Assembly: GCA_907163375.1 (NCBI GenBank)
Contig: CAJQUW010007748.1
Span: 1-64,000 of the forward strand
Reading direction: 5' to 3'
Origin: Prostheceraeus crozeri
Taxonomy: Eukaryota; Platyhelminthes; Polycladida; Euryleptidae
DNA: 64,000 nt
Shown: piece by piece, positions 22,699 through 34,680 of the stretch
Numbering within the stretch: position 1 is the first letter of the stretch
Layout of the letters: each line of letters begins with the position of its first letter
Program-made: the position numbers and the translations under genes
Notes under the pieces: generated by a model
What the model saw: only the letters and a program-made list of their open reading frames with translations
Databases searched by the model: none
What the model was told of the DNA's origin: nothing

Positions 22699-22901
22699 TT
22701 AAGGGGGGAAATTGAAGTAATGTTGTTATTTTTTTATAAGCCAATATATTTCTACGACTAAGCGTCGTTATCATCAGGGCTCATATTATAAAAAGTAATA
22801 GTATCCTTTTTATGATATGTGCCCAGATGATAACGACTCTTAGTCGTAGAAATATATGGCTTATAAAAAAATAACAACATTACTTCAATTTCCCACCTTA
22901 A
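22699..22901. repeat. TTAA-flanked foldback repeat with hammerhead-like arms
   Basis: A near-perfect inverted repeat, with arms about 22703-22790 and 22811-22897 and a short spacer. It is bounded by TTAA on both sides (22699-22702, 22898-22901), and the ends begin GGGGGGAAATTGAAG versus GGTGGGAAATTGAAG. TTAA would fit a piggyBac or Kolobok MITE. Both arms also contain ctgatgataacgac followed by a stem and GAAA (see findings), which points instead to a Penelope terminal-repeat origin. The two explanations are not resolved. Confidence 0.7.
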
Positions 22902-23012
22902 GATATGAATTCTAATAAAGGCCCTTTTGCCACTTACATTAATCAATCAATGGTATATGACTTCCCACACTTCCATGTGTAGATTATTTTCCATGGTGTT
23001 TCATTTCAACAG

Positions 23013-23117
23013 ATGGACAAAATTATATGAACTATTTTCTCAGTTTTGCGGTTGGCAGCATTCTCGGGGATGTATTCATGCACCTGCTTCCTGAAACATG
23101 GGAGCTCTATCTTTCAC
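23013..23117 (+). CDS. SLC39A13: ZIP13-like zinc transporter, exon B (transmembrane helix 2)
   Basis: The exon has an AG acceptor at 23011-23012 (ttcaacag) and a GTGAGT donor at 23118. It reads GQNYMNYFLSFAVGSILGDV then FMHLLPETWELYLS. This is the diagnostic second helix of ZIP transporters (SFAxGxxLGDxFxHLLPExW); the HLLPE(A/T)W ending favours ZIP13 over ZIP7. It enters with two bases of a split codon and leaves with one base (c), fitting exon A upstream and exon C downstream with no frame loss. The intron before it is about 9.2 kb and holds the LINE nest. The open frame beyond the donor is intron read-through. Confidence 0.9.
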
Positions 23118-23958
23118 GTGAGTACTTTATTTATTCTATGGGTAGTATAAAGTATACTGTAGACTTCTGTATAATCGACTTTGTTTCACACACTTTCTCT
23201 CGTTTGTTCATTTTTTTATCCTTTGTCAAAGGACGTCAACATTTTAATAACATACATGGTCCCAAAGATGTGGCTGCAATTTAAACAACAGATATAAAAG
23301 ATCAGATAAATATTTTCAGAGTTCATACTCACTTGTGGAACACGCATATTATTTTCACTGGGTAAATCAAAGATAACTTTACAGAATGTCAAGTAACGAG
23401 TAGGCTCTATACTCATGAGTTTGTCGTAATAGATGTATCATACGTATCGCTGAGTTCTGACTTCTATCGATTTTGTGTCTGCCTTTCAATGTGTGAGCGT
23501 TCACATATATCAAATATCAATGTCTAGACTAATTTATCGCTGTACAGAATCAACAGATTTCTTCAATTCACGCATCATGCATGTGTTTTGCTTTATGTTG
23601 TTTTAAATGAGTAGGCTACTTCAAAGGAGGCACTGGCAGTGTTGAAACCCGATTCACGCCTTGATCAGTTTCTCTTCGATATCACCAAAGATTACTCACT
23701 AGGTTTGCAAATGTTCGTAAAGATTGTCTCACGGACATGCTTCGATCGAGAGGGACTTCTCAGTCAGCAAATCACTCATCATGAAGAATCAACTGGAGCG
23801 CACTCTTATTTCGCACAGGATCATCCACAATCGTATGTCACAAGTGATTCTGATGTTGCGAACTGTGATATGCTGGTATAAGGTACTTTTCGCAACATCC
23901 TATCTTGTACTTCGCTGCAGTTTGAATTTATTGATAATCATAATAGACCAATGGATTC
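23118..23958. other. Intron sequence between exon B and mariner-B
   Basis: No supported feature. Short open frames at 23639-23981 have no recognisable domain. Confidence 0.4.
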
Positions 23959-23960
23959 TA

Positions 23961-25722
23961 CGTGGGGTGTCCAAGAATTAGTGGCGTATTTTCTGAGAAA
24001 CCAACTTCCGGTTATCCTAAATAACTTTATTGACACTCATTTTAAAGCTGAAAGCGTTGGGAATGCAGCCCTCAAAAAAGCTAATTCCTATTTAGAATAC
24101 AAAAAAGTTATCGATTATTGAAAATCACGTAGTTACATGCTTCATACACAAATGTCATACATGACACACACACTGCACTCGTGAATCTTTTTTACGGTGA
24201 AGCACGTCTGCTCATCGTCCCCAAGTCTATTGTTCAATGACAGCGAGATGCAGATGTCTATTGACACTACGACGAGGCTCGTGCTGTTGTCTGCACCGTT
24301 CATTGCTTAATTTCATTGCCGCACCGTTCATTGCCTCGATCGATGCCTGCTGTGCAGCATTTGACATGCAATTCGGACATTCTCACAATCCTCGACGATG
24401 GCTACGGGTGGGCAACGTCTAACGGTGTGTTCTTTTGAGGCGCAACGGGCAATGGTCTATTCATTGTGGATGATAAAGCACAGTGGAAAGTCCATCCATG
24501 CAGAACTTTAGAAAGCTGTCGGACCTGAACACGCAATGTCCTTGCGGTCTGTCCAGCGGTGGTGTCAAGAATTCCAAAGCGGACGAACGGCACTCGATCG
24601 CGAACCCGGTCAGGGGTGTAGGCCGAGTTGGAGTGCTGAAACACTTCCCTCAAAGATCAGAGAACTGCTCGACGAGGATGCCCGCATGACCATAGGAAGC
24701 TCGTCTCCAAACCCCACGGTCGAGCATCTTCAACGTCATGAAGACCGAGTTGGGTCTGAGCAAGCTCTCCGCTCGATGGGTCCCTCGACTTCTCACTGAT
24801 GAGCTGAAGCAACGCCGGGTGGACGCATGCCAGCAGAACCTTCAGTTAGTGAGCGATTGCGGCGGTGTGAATGACTTCCTTTCATCTCTTGTGACGTCTG
24901 ATGAAACCTGGATCTGTCACTCAAAGGAACAATCCAAAGTTTGGGCCCCGATCGGTTCCAACCCTCCGGTGAAGGCGATGGCAAGCGCATGGAAGAAGAA
25001 GATTATGATGACTGCGTTTTTTTATCAACATGGCATTGTCACGCTCGACTTCCTCGAGGACAAAGCAACGATCAATTCCGATCGCTACTGCTTGTCTTTG
25101 CGGAAGATGAAATCGGATTACAGGAACAAGCGACGAGGACGATCATCAAAGAACATTTCCTTGCTGCATGACAACGCAACACCCCATGTGTTCAGAAAGA
25201 CACAAGAGACTCTGGCGCAGCTCTCGGTCACAGCAATTCCTCATCCACCGTACTCTCCAGACCTCAGTCCATGCGACTTCTTCCTCTTTGGGCTGTTGAA
25301 GCGAAAACTGCGCGGTCGTCAGTTCAGAAGCAGGGAAGAACTGGAGAAGGAAGTGAAGCAGATCTACCACCGTGAAATCAAGACCGATGAATACGAGAAG
25401 GCAATGCGAGATCTCATTCATCGATGGGAGAAGTGCATCGCCATCAACGGTGACTATGTTGAAAAGGTCGGGAATTTGTCTGACGATTCCTTTGCCTGAC
25501 ATTTTTGTCTTTTTTCATTTACATGTACATGTATGTATGAAGTGAATCGGGTACTATAATTATTTCACATGTAGCTTATTATAATTATATAGTATCGATA
25601 TGAAACTTGTACCACTGGATTCGTGACGTTCTCCTCTTTCAAATGAGCATCCATAGAGGGCATTAGGGTTACAGGAAGTTAGTTTCTCAAAAAATACGCC
25701 ACTAATTCTTGGACACCCCACG
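23961..25722 (+). mobile_element. Mariner element (mariner-B), ends intact, transposase decayed
   Basis: The element is bounded by TA dinucleotides (23959-23960, 25723-25724). The inverted ends start CGTGGGGTGTCCAAGAATTA and stay similar for about 45 bp, with the block aatacgccactaattcttgg on the right. It is 1762 bp long with a DD34D transposase inside. The terminal bases CGTGG are shared with the other mariner family in this window, but the proteins differ widely. Confidence 0.9.
24430..25499 (+). pseudogene. Mariner-B transposase (DD34D), frameshifted N-terminal half
   Basis: The transposase cuts and pastes the element at TA. The C-terminal 253 codons (24738-25499) are open and contain the catalytic triad: SLVTSDETWICH (first Asp), LLHDNATPHVF (second Asp) and YSPDLSPCDFFLF (third Asp). 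Thirty-four residues separate the second and third, defining true mariner. The N-terminal DNA-binding part lies in another frame: SVQRWCQEFQSGRTALDREP (24546-24605), IRELLDEDARMTI. At least one frameshift near 24690-24740 separates them. The expected start region, near 24430, is also scrambled. The protein ends with TGA at 25497-25499. The catalytic residues are intact but no full-length frame exists. Confidence 0.85.
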
Positions 25723-25724
25723 TA

Positions 25725-25974
25725 ATCTAAGCTCTGTTAGATCTTTACCCATCCAATTCATAACTGCTGTATAATTAAAAATAATAGATGAGAGATATTT
25801 AAGACTCAGTTCATTCATGCTTTTCTGGTAGATACTATGTTCTTTCGTAGTACTGAATGAGAGTCGAAAAATTGTATATGTTAGTAAATTGATAGTAGCA
25901 AAATAGTAATAAAGTAGAAAATTGTAAATAAATACCGATGATGAACCTAACTCACTCGTAAATTTCTCTGATAG
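25725..25974. other. Short intron spacer
   Basis: Nothing recognised between the right end of mariner-B and the tandem repeat. Confidence 0.4.
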
Positions 25975-26048
25975 ACTGACTAGGCTAACTTGCGGACTGG
26001 ACTGACTGGACTAACTTGCGGACTGGACTGACTGGACTAACTTGCGGT
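25975..26048. repeat. Short tandem repeat, 26-bp unit
   Basis: The block ctaacttgcggactgg, followed by actgactgga, is repeated about 2.4 times (25985-26047), with an internal ACTGG/ACTG sub-repeat. Adjacent units are nearly identical. Confidence 0.8.
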
Positions 26049-29000
26049 CTCCTTTTAAGAATGAGACAGCCTATTCTTCCATCTGAAATTTGGAGCAACG
26101 AATCGCAGTGCACAAACCGAATATTTGATGAACTTCCTTCCCTAGCTTCAATGAAGATATTTTTTCATGAAGGTGTAGAGGTCGGTTGTAGACTAAAAAG
26201 AATTGAGATGGCGAAATCGTATCATATTCGTATAAGTAATAAGATAAATATCATCCATGCAAACTGTTAAGCAGATTATGATTGTAAAGAAGGAAATCAA
26301 CAGACGTCGAAATAATCATATTGGATTGCGAATTATTAATCCCTGTGATAAAATATTTGTTAATAATAAAAAGTATTTTTATTAATTACTATTTCTTTCA
26401 TGATTTTTGGTCTCTCACGAAATCGTCGAATAAATCAAATAATTCGAGATTGTCAGCAAATATTGATGTGCCCCAAGGAGATCGATTTCTCAAGTATCTT
26501 AATTTTGTTGAGTGAGAGGAGACGAATGTGAAACGAATCATGACAGCTCTACATTGTTCACATAGTGAAAAAGATATCCCGCAACTGTAAATAATCTGAC
26601 AATGATTCTCACTGGTGCCGCTTTATTTCATTCATTGATTTGAAAGATTTTGATATCATAACAAATAGTTCAAATTAAGATAATTGTTCTATCAACTTTG
26701 CTTTTAGCGAATGAAAAATATAGTTTTTGCTGATAATTGGCTGCGTAGATAATGTGGTACTTTTCAGCTAAGATCAAAATAATAGCCGCAAATAAGTTAA
26801 TTGAAAATATACATAATTAACTTACTCTGACGCAGGCTGAGCAGCCTGAATTTCGGTTTATTATTGTTGTATAAACATGCTATAGACTATTCAAATATTT
26901 AGTCAACACAGCTCAACGTGACAATTTGTGGAAATAATTGCCGACTTGTTTCGTGAGTTGAATTGAAGTTACAAGTACTCGTAAGTCCGGAGCTTCGTAA
27001 TTCTTAGTGGGATGCCCCTAAGACATCAAATTCAGCGGACAGGATCTCAGGTTTTTGCATATACGTGCTCATGCTTAATTAATTCAGAGTACCATGTCAA
27101 ACACTGACTTTGTTTTATCACATTTTCTCAGTGTGACAGTCATTTCAAAGGTGTGGCTTAGGAGCATATCTGTCGTCTTACAGGCTACAGGTCAAAATGT
27201 CTATGAAACTAGGTTATGATGAACTGTCCAAGGGAAAGCCACAAACTGGAATTTAAGCAACAGAAACGTTTTAAGCAACATTAAAGACATAGGCTTCGAT
27301 TAAAATTTTAGTCAGAAAGTCGTGGAAGTAGGCCTATTAAAACCTACTTTCGCATTGTCAGAGGCTATTGAGTTTTTGGCTAAAACTTCAACCGAAACCT
27401 AGCTTTTAGATGTTTCACTGAACTTTCATTCCTAATTGAATTATTTTGCTATAATCGTAGTCTCACCGAGTGAATTTTTTGTGTTTATATGTCACAGATG
27501 AATAAGTCGCAAAATACTTTTTTAAAAGATTTCCGTGTTACTTTCGTGCTAAGCCTAAGCGGCTTGAATTTCTTGTTCGTTTCTGTTTTGTGTTAAATGA
27601 GTGCAGTCGTGTTCGTGGTCACGTTCGCTTTTCGGTTGAAGAACTTCGTTCCTTGTTGAGGGAAAATCTTTGCATTGTCGACCTGACGTAGCACCTAAGC
27701 AGTCGCATTCGTGATACCATGTTAATGTTCTGAGAGGTCAGGACTCAGGAAACATGCAAGCTGTCGGAAAGCAGTCTTAACTAAATTTCAATTCTTTATT
27801 AATTTTTCCATCCTTCGTGTATGTCATAATATTACCCAGGTATTCGAGTTGTTCTATAGTCCTGACTTTCGACATTAATTTCACTTTTCTGTATTGCATG
27901 ATCTTTTATGAAAAACATTGTAATTGACCTTTTACATTTTAATTTCTAATCATGTCTTTTCGCTTTCTTCTGCAACCACGTACATACAGTCCGTTTCATA
28001 AAAAGTGGATCATCCCAAAATTTGACTAAATAAAGCATAAGTATGAGAACGAGCTGGCCAAGACCAAGTCGATGGATCACCAAGTTAATAGACGAGTCTA
28101 GTGCAGCCTATGGAACATGAAGTTGTAGAACAACATATTACATTTTTTTATGAAACAATCTGTAATATTTTGCAAAGTCGTCTTCGATTCAGTCAAGATA
28201 CGTAATATATTCATTTGCATGGCACAGATCATTGATGTCGAAGCAGACTTCACAATCCTTAGTTCATCTCATGATGAACGCAATATAATATTTTCGCATG
28301 ATTACTAGAGAATGCTGTTCAACAATCTCATTACCGCTTCATGGTCTATAAAAGGTTTGAATAAGTTGTAAATGAGATTGACATCGATTGACAGTTGGAT
28401 TACTGAAGTTCATTTACAGTGCCCTATCTGCCTTCGGTTTGAATTGGAACTTCAGACATCGAGCAGGAAACCATCATCCACATCAATAACCAGGATCAAA
28501 TTTTAAAAATACAGCTGAAGAAGACTAGGTTAAGGATTCGCTTTTAGCAAAATGATTTGCAAGCAGTTTAGGAAAATAAAGCTTAAAAATGCGTTTGTAG
28601 AACCAAGCCAGAAAATTTGGTTTAAATCCATTTCCAGAGCACCATTGTTAAAGTGAAATGATGTTTAAAAATATCATTTCAAAGTCAATTTAGATACATT
28701 CGATAGATTGTTTTTGATTTTATAGAGCGCATCTATTCAGCTGATATTAGAAACATAATTTCATCTAGAAAAATGTGATTAAAAGCAAGGACGGCGGAAG
28801 ATGATGAAAGGGACAAGAGCACCAAATCAGAAGGGCACTTTACATGCTTGAGTTTTTCGACCATATTATAACTATGGAATATATTCAAAAATTCTGCTGA
28901 CTTTGTAAATAAAATTTAGGTGTGCGCAAATACATGTGTGTCATATGCCATATCAGGATCATTCTTGCTGAATAAGCTTTAAGAAACGGCAGAATTTTCC

Positions 29001-29269
29001 AGGCTTTTCCATTCAACTTCTAATTCATTCATTAATCAAATAAATCGGAAAGTTTCTACGCATATTCAAATATGTAAGGATGCAACCATTTAAATACTCC
29101 GTATATTTAAAGCTGTTAGACTTTTTCTAAACTATTGAGATTTCATTTATCAAGCATGCAGAATCCGACTTCGAAGCTGAACCATTTTCAAACAAAAACA
29201 CATGATATGAAAGTTGATAATGATATTGAATATAGTTTATTAGCCAATCAAAATACAGTCAAAACTGTC
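26049..29269. other. Long AT-rich intron stretch without recognised content
   Basis: About 3.2 kb within the intron between exons B and C. I found no domain-bearing frame on either strand, no paired repeat ends and no exon whose phase fits the ZIP gene. The frame 26016-26270 (84 codons) has no recognisable motif and is treated as chance. Confidence 0.4.
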
Positions 29270-30050
29270 CAAAAAAATTAGTCGTCGTGGTTGGTTTTTA
29301 ATTATAGTATGTAATTGTTTCATGATGTCTGTTGAGTTGAGATTGTCTGTTATTTGTTTATGGATGTCTTGTGCATGTTGTCATTGTTGTGATTTTTTTA
29401 ATCTGTGACATCCGGCTTTTCATATCAGCTAGGTTTTTAGATTTCACTGGGCTGAAAAAGTTCTTTCACCTGACGCAGTAGTAAGTGGTGCAAGCAAGTA
29501 AATGTGAAGGAGCGTATGAATGTTGAGCATTATTGTCTCTATGGTTTCGTGATAGGCGAAGAGACATGACATCGTGTTCGTAGATGTAACCTTCTTCACA
29601 TTCGTAATCATGCTTCGAACCAGCTTTCCAAATATTTTTAGCTCTCGTGTCGAATTTTCAAAATTAATATCCTTTTCATATAATTTCATGAGTGCTTCAG
29701 ATAGCTCCCATTCGTTTGAGCCGTTGCAAGATGATAAGAGTGCACATAGTTTCTCTATTTCTATTTAGACAGAAGATGTCGCCTATTTGAAACGGTGACC
29801 TAGTTCAAGGAGACACTAATCTATGAGCTCACAGAGCTGTAGACGGAAGAATTAGGTGGATCGTCGTGGATTGTGCTGAAGTTTCATGCTGCAGATGACT
29901 GGAAATCGACTTATTTCTTGGCATCTCAGGTGGACCGGTGAATTGAAAATTTTCTGTCATAGTGACTGTCGTTTGGTAAAAATCGGCATTGTAATGATCT
30001 CGAGATTGCTCTAATTTATTTCTTAGGGAGTCTAACAAGCTTACTGTCAC
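29270..30050 (-). pseudogene. hAT transposase remnant, ZMYM1-like (hAT-C)
   Basis: On the minus strand the first piece (30050-29829) reads DFYQTTVTMTENFQFTGPPE and MPRNKSISSHLQ. It resembles the segment ahead of the dimerisation domain in ZMYM1-type hAT transposases. After frame breaks, the second piece (29689-29444) gives the hATC core LLHIYLLAPLTTASGERTFS, where S(A/G)ERTFS carries the conserved Glu. Then comes NLADMKSRMSQ in place of the usual LKTYLRSTM...RL. There are many stops and no terminal repeats or target duplications were seen, so it is an old fragment. It is a different lineage from hAT-A and hAT-D. Confidence 0.65.
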
Positions 30051-30223
30051 TTGAGCTGTTATCGATAGTAAACCTTTACCACATATTCACACATTTCAAA
30101 AATATTCTTCCTCAGCAAAAGTTCATGCATCGTCGAGATTTTTACCAGTTTTCAAGACAATCAAATAGCACAGGGCTCCTTATACTTGAGAAGGAACCCT
30201 CCCGCTCAAAGCTTTGAGGGGTA

Positions 30224-31322
30224 CAGGGGTGGGCCGATGTGACAATATGTGACATTTTTTCATCTCAAAATAAAATGTGACATAATGTGTATTTTCAATT
30301 GTTGGTGTGACAAAATGTGACAAATTCGCATAAGCAGAAAATAATTTGACAGAAGTAATGTTTTTACGGTAGTATGACATAGTATAATGAGGTTTAATGT
30401 CACAGAGGAGCATCAACTTCGTCTGAGTGAAATAACGACAACTTTGTTATTTGATTTTGATTTGTACTCGGAATATGTAAGATAGATATGTTTCTCCGTG
30501 CTCCCATTGGCGACTTGTACTTCCGCTACGTAAATCGTGATACTACTAGTTTGTTTGCTTAAAGTTGACTTTGAGCTTGATGGCCCAATCGCAACATTAA
30601 TGCCATGTGGTCATACGCTTTTCGATTGTCATTTCCAGATCGCAGGAGTACTTGCGAAGTTGTAGTTCCGAGAATGCACGCAATCCAAAGAATAATAGCA
30701 ATTGTAACAAAACTGAGTGATATTTCTTCACTGAAACAGAATTATGGGTAAAAGTGCTCTTTTCTGTACGAATTTACAGTCTGTGAATTCATTTTGTTGA
30801 ATTTATTCCGAATGCGTGCTTATTGTTTACCATCAAAATGAATTCAAGACATCAAAAATACTTGTAATCATAATTGCCATAATACTACAACGTTTGAGTG
30901 TAATTTTCACTTAAAACAAAAATAAAGGTGTCACGGTCTTATGCATGGTTTGTTTCGCTGTTGCCACAAATGCGGGAAACGGTTAGATATCTTCAATGGC
31001 AATTTCTATGAAACTCCTTAAATGACACGAAGTAGGGTAAATAAATTAAAGGCTTCTCGATCTTGTTCCATTATAACGCGCTTGATATACATTCATCGAT
31101 AGGGCAGCAAAAAAAGGCAATTTCGAAAGCTGCCAATTTCCTGCACATCATCATGTGTAAAAATTTGTACATATGTTTCCATCAGCATGTCACGAAATTT
31201 GACATTCATGTTAATGGGCATGTGACAAAATGTGACATTAGCGCCCATCGATATGTAACAAAATGTGACAAATCTTGAATATCAAAATGTTTCACAGATC
31301 CAAATGTGGCGGCCCACCCCTG
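30224..31322. mobile_element. Non-autonomous DNA element with TGTGACA subterminal repeats (1.1 kb)
   Basis: Inverted ends CAGGGGTGGGCCG on the left and CGGCCCACCCCTG on the right resemble hAT termini. The flanks share GGGTA (30219-30223, 31323-31327). An 8-bp duplication could not be aligned. Both ends hold clusters of tgtgacaaaatgtgaca-like repeats: left about 30239-30335, right about 31195-31275. No transposase is encoded; the interior is AT-rich with no supported frame. Confidence 0.65.
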
Positions 31323-31639
31323 GGGTATTGATGTTAGTGATAAGGTTTCCCTAGAGCAACAATGTACTTTCGATACTGAAGGTCCCTTAAAACTGATGAA
31401 GGACTGATAAAACTACACTTTCCTTGCCACGGAAACAATCGCTGTAGATTGCATCCTAACATTTCTTGAGTTACTGCATTTCTATATATATTTGTCAACA
31501 GATCATGGATGACATGTATTTACAAAGCATAAATAGAGGACAAATATCAAGCCCAACATGGGCAGAACAAAATATTCAAATTGAATAATGTGAATTACAC
31601 AAATGAAGATCGTCGCCAAATATCACACCGATTGAAAAA
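31323..31639. other. Short spacer
   Basis: No feature recognised. Confidence 0.4.
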
Positions 31640-32170
31640 AGCAGTGATGGATGCTTTGAATTAAACAACACTGTCTACATTTCTTTCTGAGGAAGTTAAT
31701 TGTTCCAGTGACGAGCGATATCGACTGTGAAGAAGTTGGAGCGGAATGGATGCCTAGATATGGGTACAAGTAATTTTTGAAAAGATGGGATATCTTGAAC
31801 CCGACCTGAATCCGATAAAAACTCACTCATATCCAAGCCTACCATCTCATTAACGATCTTGTGAAAGAAAATCAGGCTATATCTTAGCCTCCGTGCTTCC
31901 AAACTCAGCAAATTCAAATTGAATAATTTAGCTCGGTAACTGATGTCTTGAAGATGCGAGAAAAAATTACAAACGTTTCTGAACTTTCCCAATCGAACCA
32001 ATAAGATACCGAACTCGCGGACACTACACTACACTGCCGTACTCTAGAATTGATCTTATGTAAGCTGTATACAGAATAAGGAGATATTCCGGTTCACACA
32101 TATGAAACGATTTTTTGAGCATTCCCAACAAACGGTTAGCCTTACTTGTTGCTTCAAAAATGTGATTATC
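31640..32170 (-). pseudogene. CR1/L2-like LINE, C-terminal end of ORF2
   Basis: The minus strand from 32170 reads SKANRLLGMLKKSF, YLLILYTAYIRSILEYGSVV and VRYLIGSIGKVQKR, the usual thumb/C-terminal region of L2/CR1-type RTs. It continues (32001-31696) as AKLFNLNLLSLEARRLRYSL, FFHKIVNEMVGL, PISRHPFRSNFFTVDIARHW and NN before a stop. One or two stops or frameshifts lie near 32020. Only the last 170 or so residues remain, typical of 5'-truncated LINE insertions. It is not part of the neighbouring LINE fragment (32650-33751), which has its own C-terminus. Confidence 0.75.
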
Positions 32171-32649
32171 GAACATTGAACTAGTATATTGAACAATCAT
32201 TTAGTATCTTTGGATATCTGCAAATCTCCCTTGTTCTTTATGATCACGTTTGAGGTCATTATAACTGTAGAATGCCATTTCACAGATGCACTGGAATGTT
32301 TACTGTTGGAGGACACATTTCACATACGCATGTTCGAGTTGTATTCCATACACAAATCTTATTAATCTCATTCTCATATCTTATTTTGTCTTGGACTCTC
32401 TATCGCCCGTACAAAGTAATTCGTGTTACAAACACGCCGATGATCTCACTGTTCTTCGTTATATGCGTGCATAATCCGATGACTATCTCTAGAATGAAAT
32501 TGACAATGTCCTCCACTGGACTCATTCATTCATTCATAATCGTATATTTAATTCAAATGAAAATCAAGTTAGTCATGCAAAAGTTACAGTCATGAGACAA
32601 AGATATAGAAGTAACTCAACACATGTCATGAAGACCACTATTCACCAGA
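32171..32649. other. Spacer between two LINE fragments
   Basis: Open frames at 32272-32595 have no recognisable motif. No repeats with clear ends. Confidence 0.4.
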
Positions 32650-33751
32650 GTCATATAAATAAAAAATGAATACCTTCGTCGAGCTGTCCTGATTTGAGGC
32701 ACTATAAAGCGATCAGAGCGGTCACTTTTACGTGGAAGAAACTGGAAGAGGCAATGAGATGGATCATGTGATCTTGAAAACAGTGATGATGCGATGTTCT
32801 TGCGTCTGACATCAAGTGCTTCTAGGCAGTCTTTGTCACAATCTTTCCCACAGATGATGTGGTGGGGAGGATATTGCAGCTTCTCAATTTATTTAGACAA
32901 TTTCGCTGGTAGACAAATAAATAAAGGAGCACAGTATTCCAAAAGTGGTCTGAGTGAAGTCTTATACACACACAAAAGCTCTTTTCTAGATAGACATGAT
33001 TTCAACACTCTGAGAAGAAAAAGGTTCTCTGTATGAAAATTCGTGTTACATTGTCAAAATTCTCATTCCATTTCAGGTTACTACATCACGTTATTCCCAA
33101 GATCTTATGAGAATCAACAAACGTAATTTCTGGTAGAGGAATGGGTTCGCAGTCAGCAGATTTCTTAACAAATATACACTTGGTCTTAAAGAGATTCACT
33201 GACAGTTTAACATCAGCAGCCCATTTCAAAATGTTGTTATGCTCCTGTAAAACATGTTCATTTCTACAATTTTTTTAAAGGGGAAGACAGACAGTAAAAT
33301 CATCAATGTATTTGACCAAAACATGATCTTGATTAATCGCTCGAAGAGCTCCGCAAACCGCATTAAACAGCAAAGGTCCGAAAACAGACCCTTGACTGAC
33401 ACGCGAGTTCACACTGACAGCTTTGCTGACGGTTGCATCGACACGAACACTTTGTGTGCGACCAGAAAAGTAAGACATCATTTAATTTACAAAATAAATC
33501 GGGAAATTACACTCCTTTAGACGCTGAATTATCATTCCGTGGTCAAGACTGTCAAACGCCTTCTTCAAATCATATGCCATGATTTGAATTCCCACAACGT
33601 ATTTCCCCCGGTATTTTGTAATATCCCTGACTATCTGTGCAACAAGCTTCGACTCGAGAGAAGAGTTTTTAAAATTATTGGTGACTCGGACTATGGCCTT
33701 AAGCGCATCTTTATCAGAAGTTGGCGACAAGCAGTGTACTAATTTGTTCAA
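32650..33751 (-). pseudogene. Jockey/CR1-like LINE, reverse transcriptase second half
   Basis: From the upper end the minus strand shows YDLKKAFDSLDH (motif A, about 33555), RVSQGSVFGPLLFNAVC (motif B, about 33395), VLVKYIDDFTVCLP (motif C with YIDD, about 33300), LSVNLFKTKCIFVKKSADCE (about 33185), then SHKILGIT and NLKWNENF (about 33070). The thumb follows: RVLKSCLSRKELLCVYKTSL, RPLLEYCAPLFI. The C-terminus is SHDPSHCLFQFLPRKSDRSD and IRTARRRYSFF (about 32670). All catalytic motifs are recognisable, but several frameshifts and stops break the frame. The element is 5'-truncated within the RT. Confidence 0.8.
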
Positions 33752-34680
33752 AGAAGTGTTGAAGTTTGATGACCACCCGTTGAGAATTTTCTTTGATGAA
33801 TGAACTGCACTGATCTGTAGAAATCGATGTGCATTGAAACGACCTAAGGCCTAGAGTAAGCGTTTTTTAAATTCTTCTGTTAGATATTGTAAATGACTGA
33901 TCTGTGTACTGTCTCTTTATACTTCGATCAATATTTTATATCATGTGCAAATATGCATAGAACTTTTCAATGCGTTCACCGCCTCTTTGAAGCAAAATAC
34001 AGTGTTTTGAATTATGTACTCCTAAGCATCTTCTTTATACATTCAACCAGTATGGAATCGTAAATAGCAATTATCAAGGCGATTTATTGCCGAAATTCTA
34101 TTAAGTTTCAAAAAATAGATCAAATTTGGCCATTTTGAATTGTTATTTATAGTATGATGATGAGCGAGTTAGATCACATGGATGCCGCCATTAGAAAGTT
34201 CAGAGCGCTTCATAGCCCGATATGGATAATGCATGAATTCCGTTAGAGGTTTTTACTTTTCCAACATAACTGTCACCAACGAGAATGGTATTGTGGAACA
34301 TTCATGTAATGTCCGATTAAATATAATCAATCGATTTTCGAAAATTGTTATTTGTAATGGCACGCTGTCTCGGCATTATCATTTGCTCTAGAGCATATTA
34401 CTTCAATTTCTTAATACTTTGGTAGGAACTCATCTGACTTTGTTGATTAAACTGTAGCAAGGGGAAACATCTGCTTAATTATCTAAATTTTTCGCGTATG
34501 ACATTCTTAGTTGTACTGTTTTTATGTATGTCATGATATTTCTAATTTCTATTCCTATTATGGCTCTGATCTTCAAAAACTGTCACGTCATAGAATTGTC
34601 ACCCTGTCAACAGTCGCAGAATGAAGAGTTCTTTCTTTCTACTTGACCCATGCAGTAATCTGTAATGTTTTCTATTTTAG
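33752..34680. other. Intron sequence upstream of exon C
   Basis: No supported features other than the splice acceptor at its right end (tctattttag). Confidence 0.4.

Noticed and set aside
23118-23284. Continuation of the exon B frame past 23117
   Set aside because: A strong GTGAGT donor follows LYLS, and exon C completes the split codon; the extra residues do not resemble a ZIP.
26016-26270. 84-codon frame as a gene
   Set aside because: No motif, short, begins inside a tandem repeat, and no neighbouring exon in phase.
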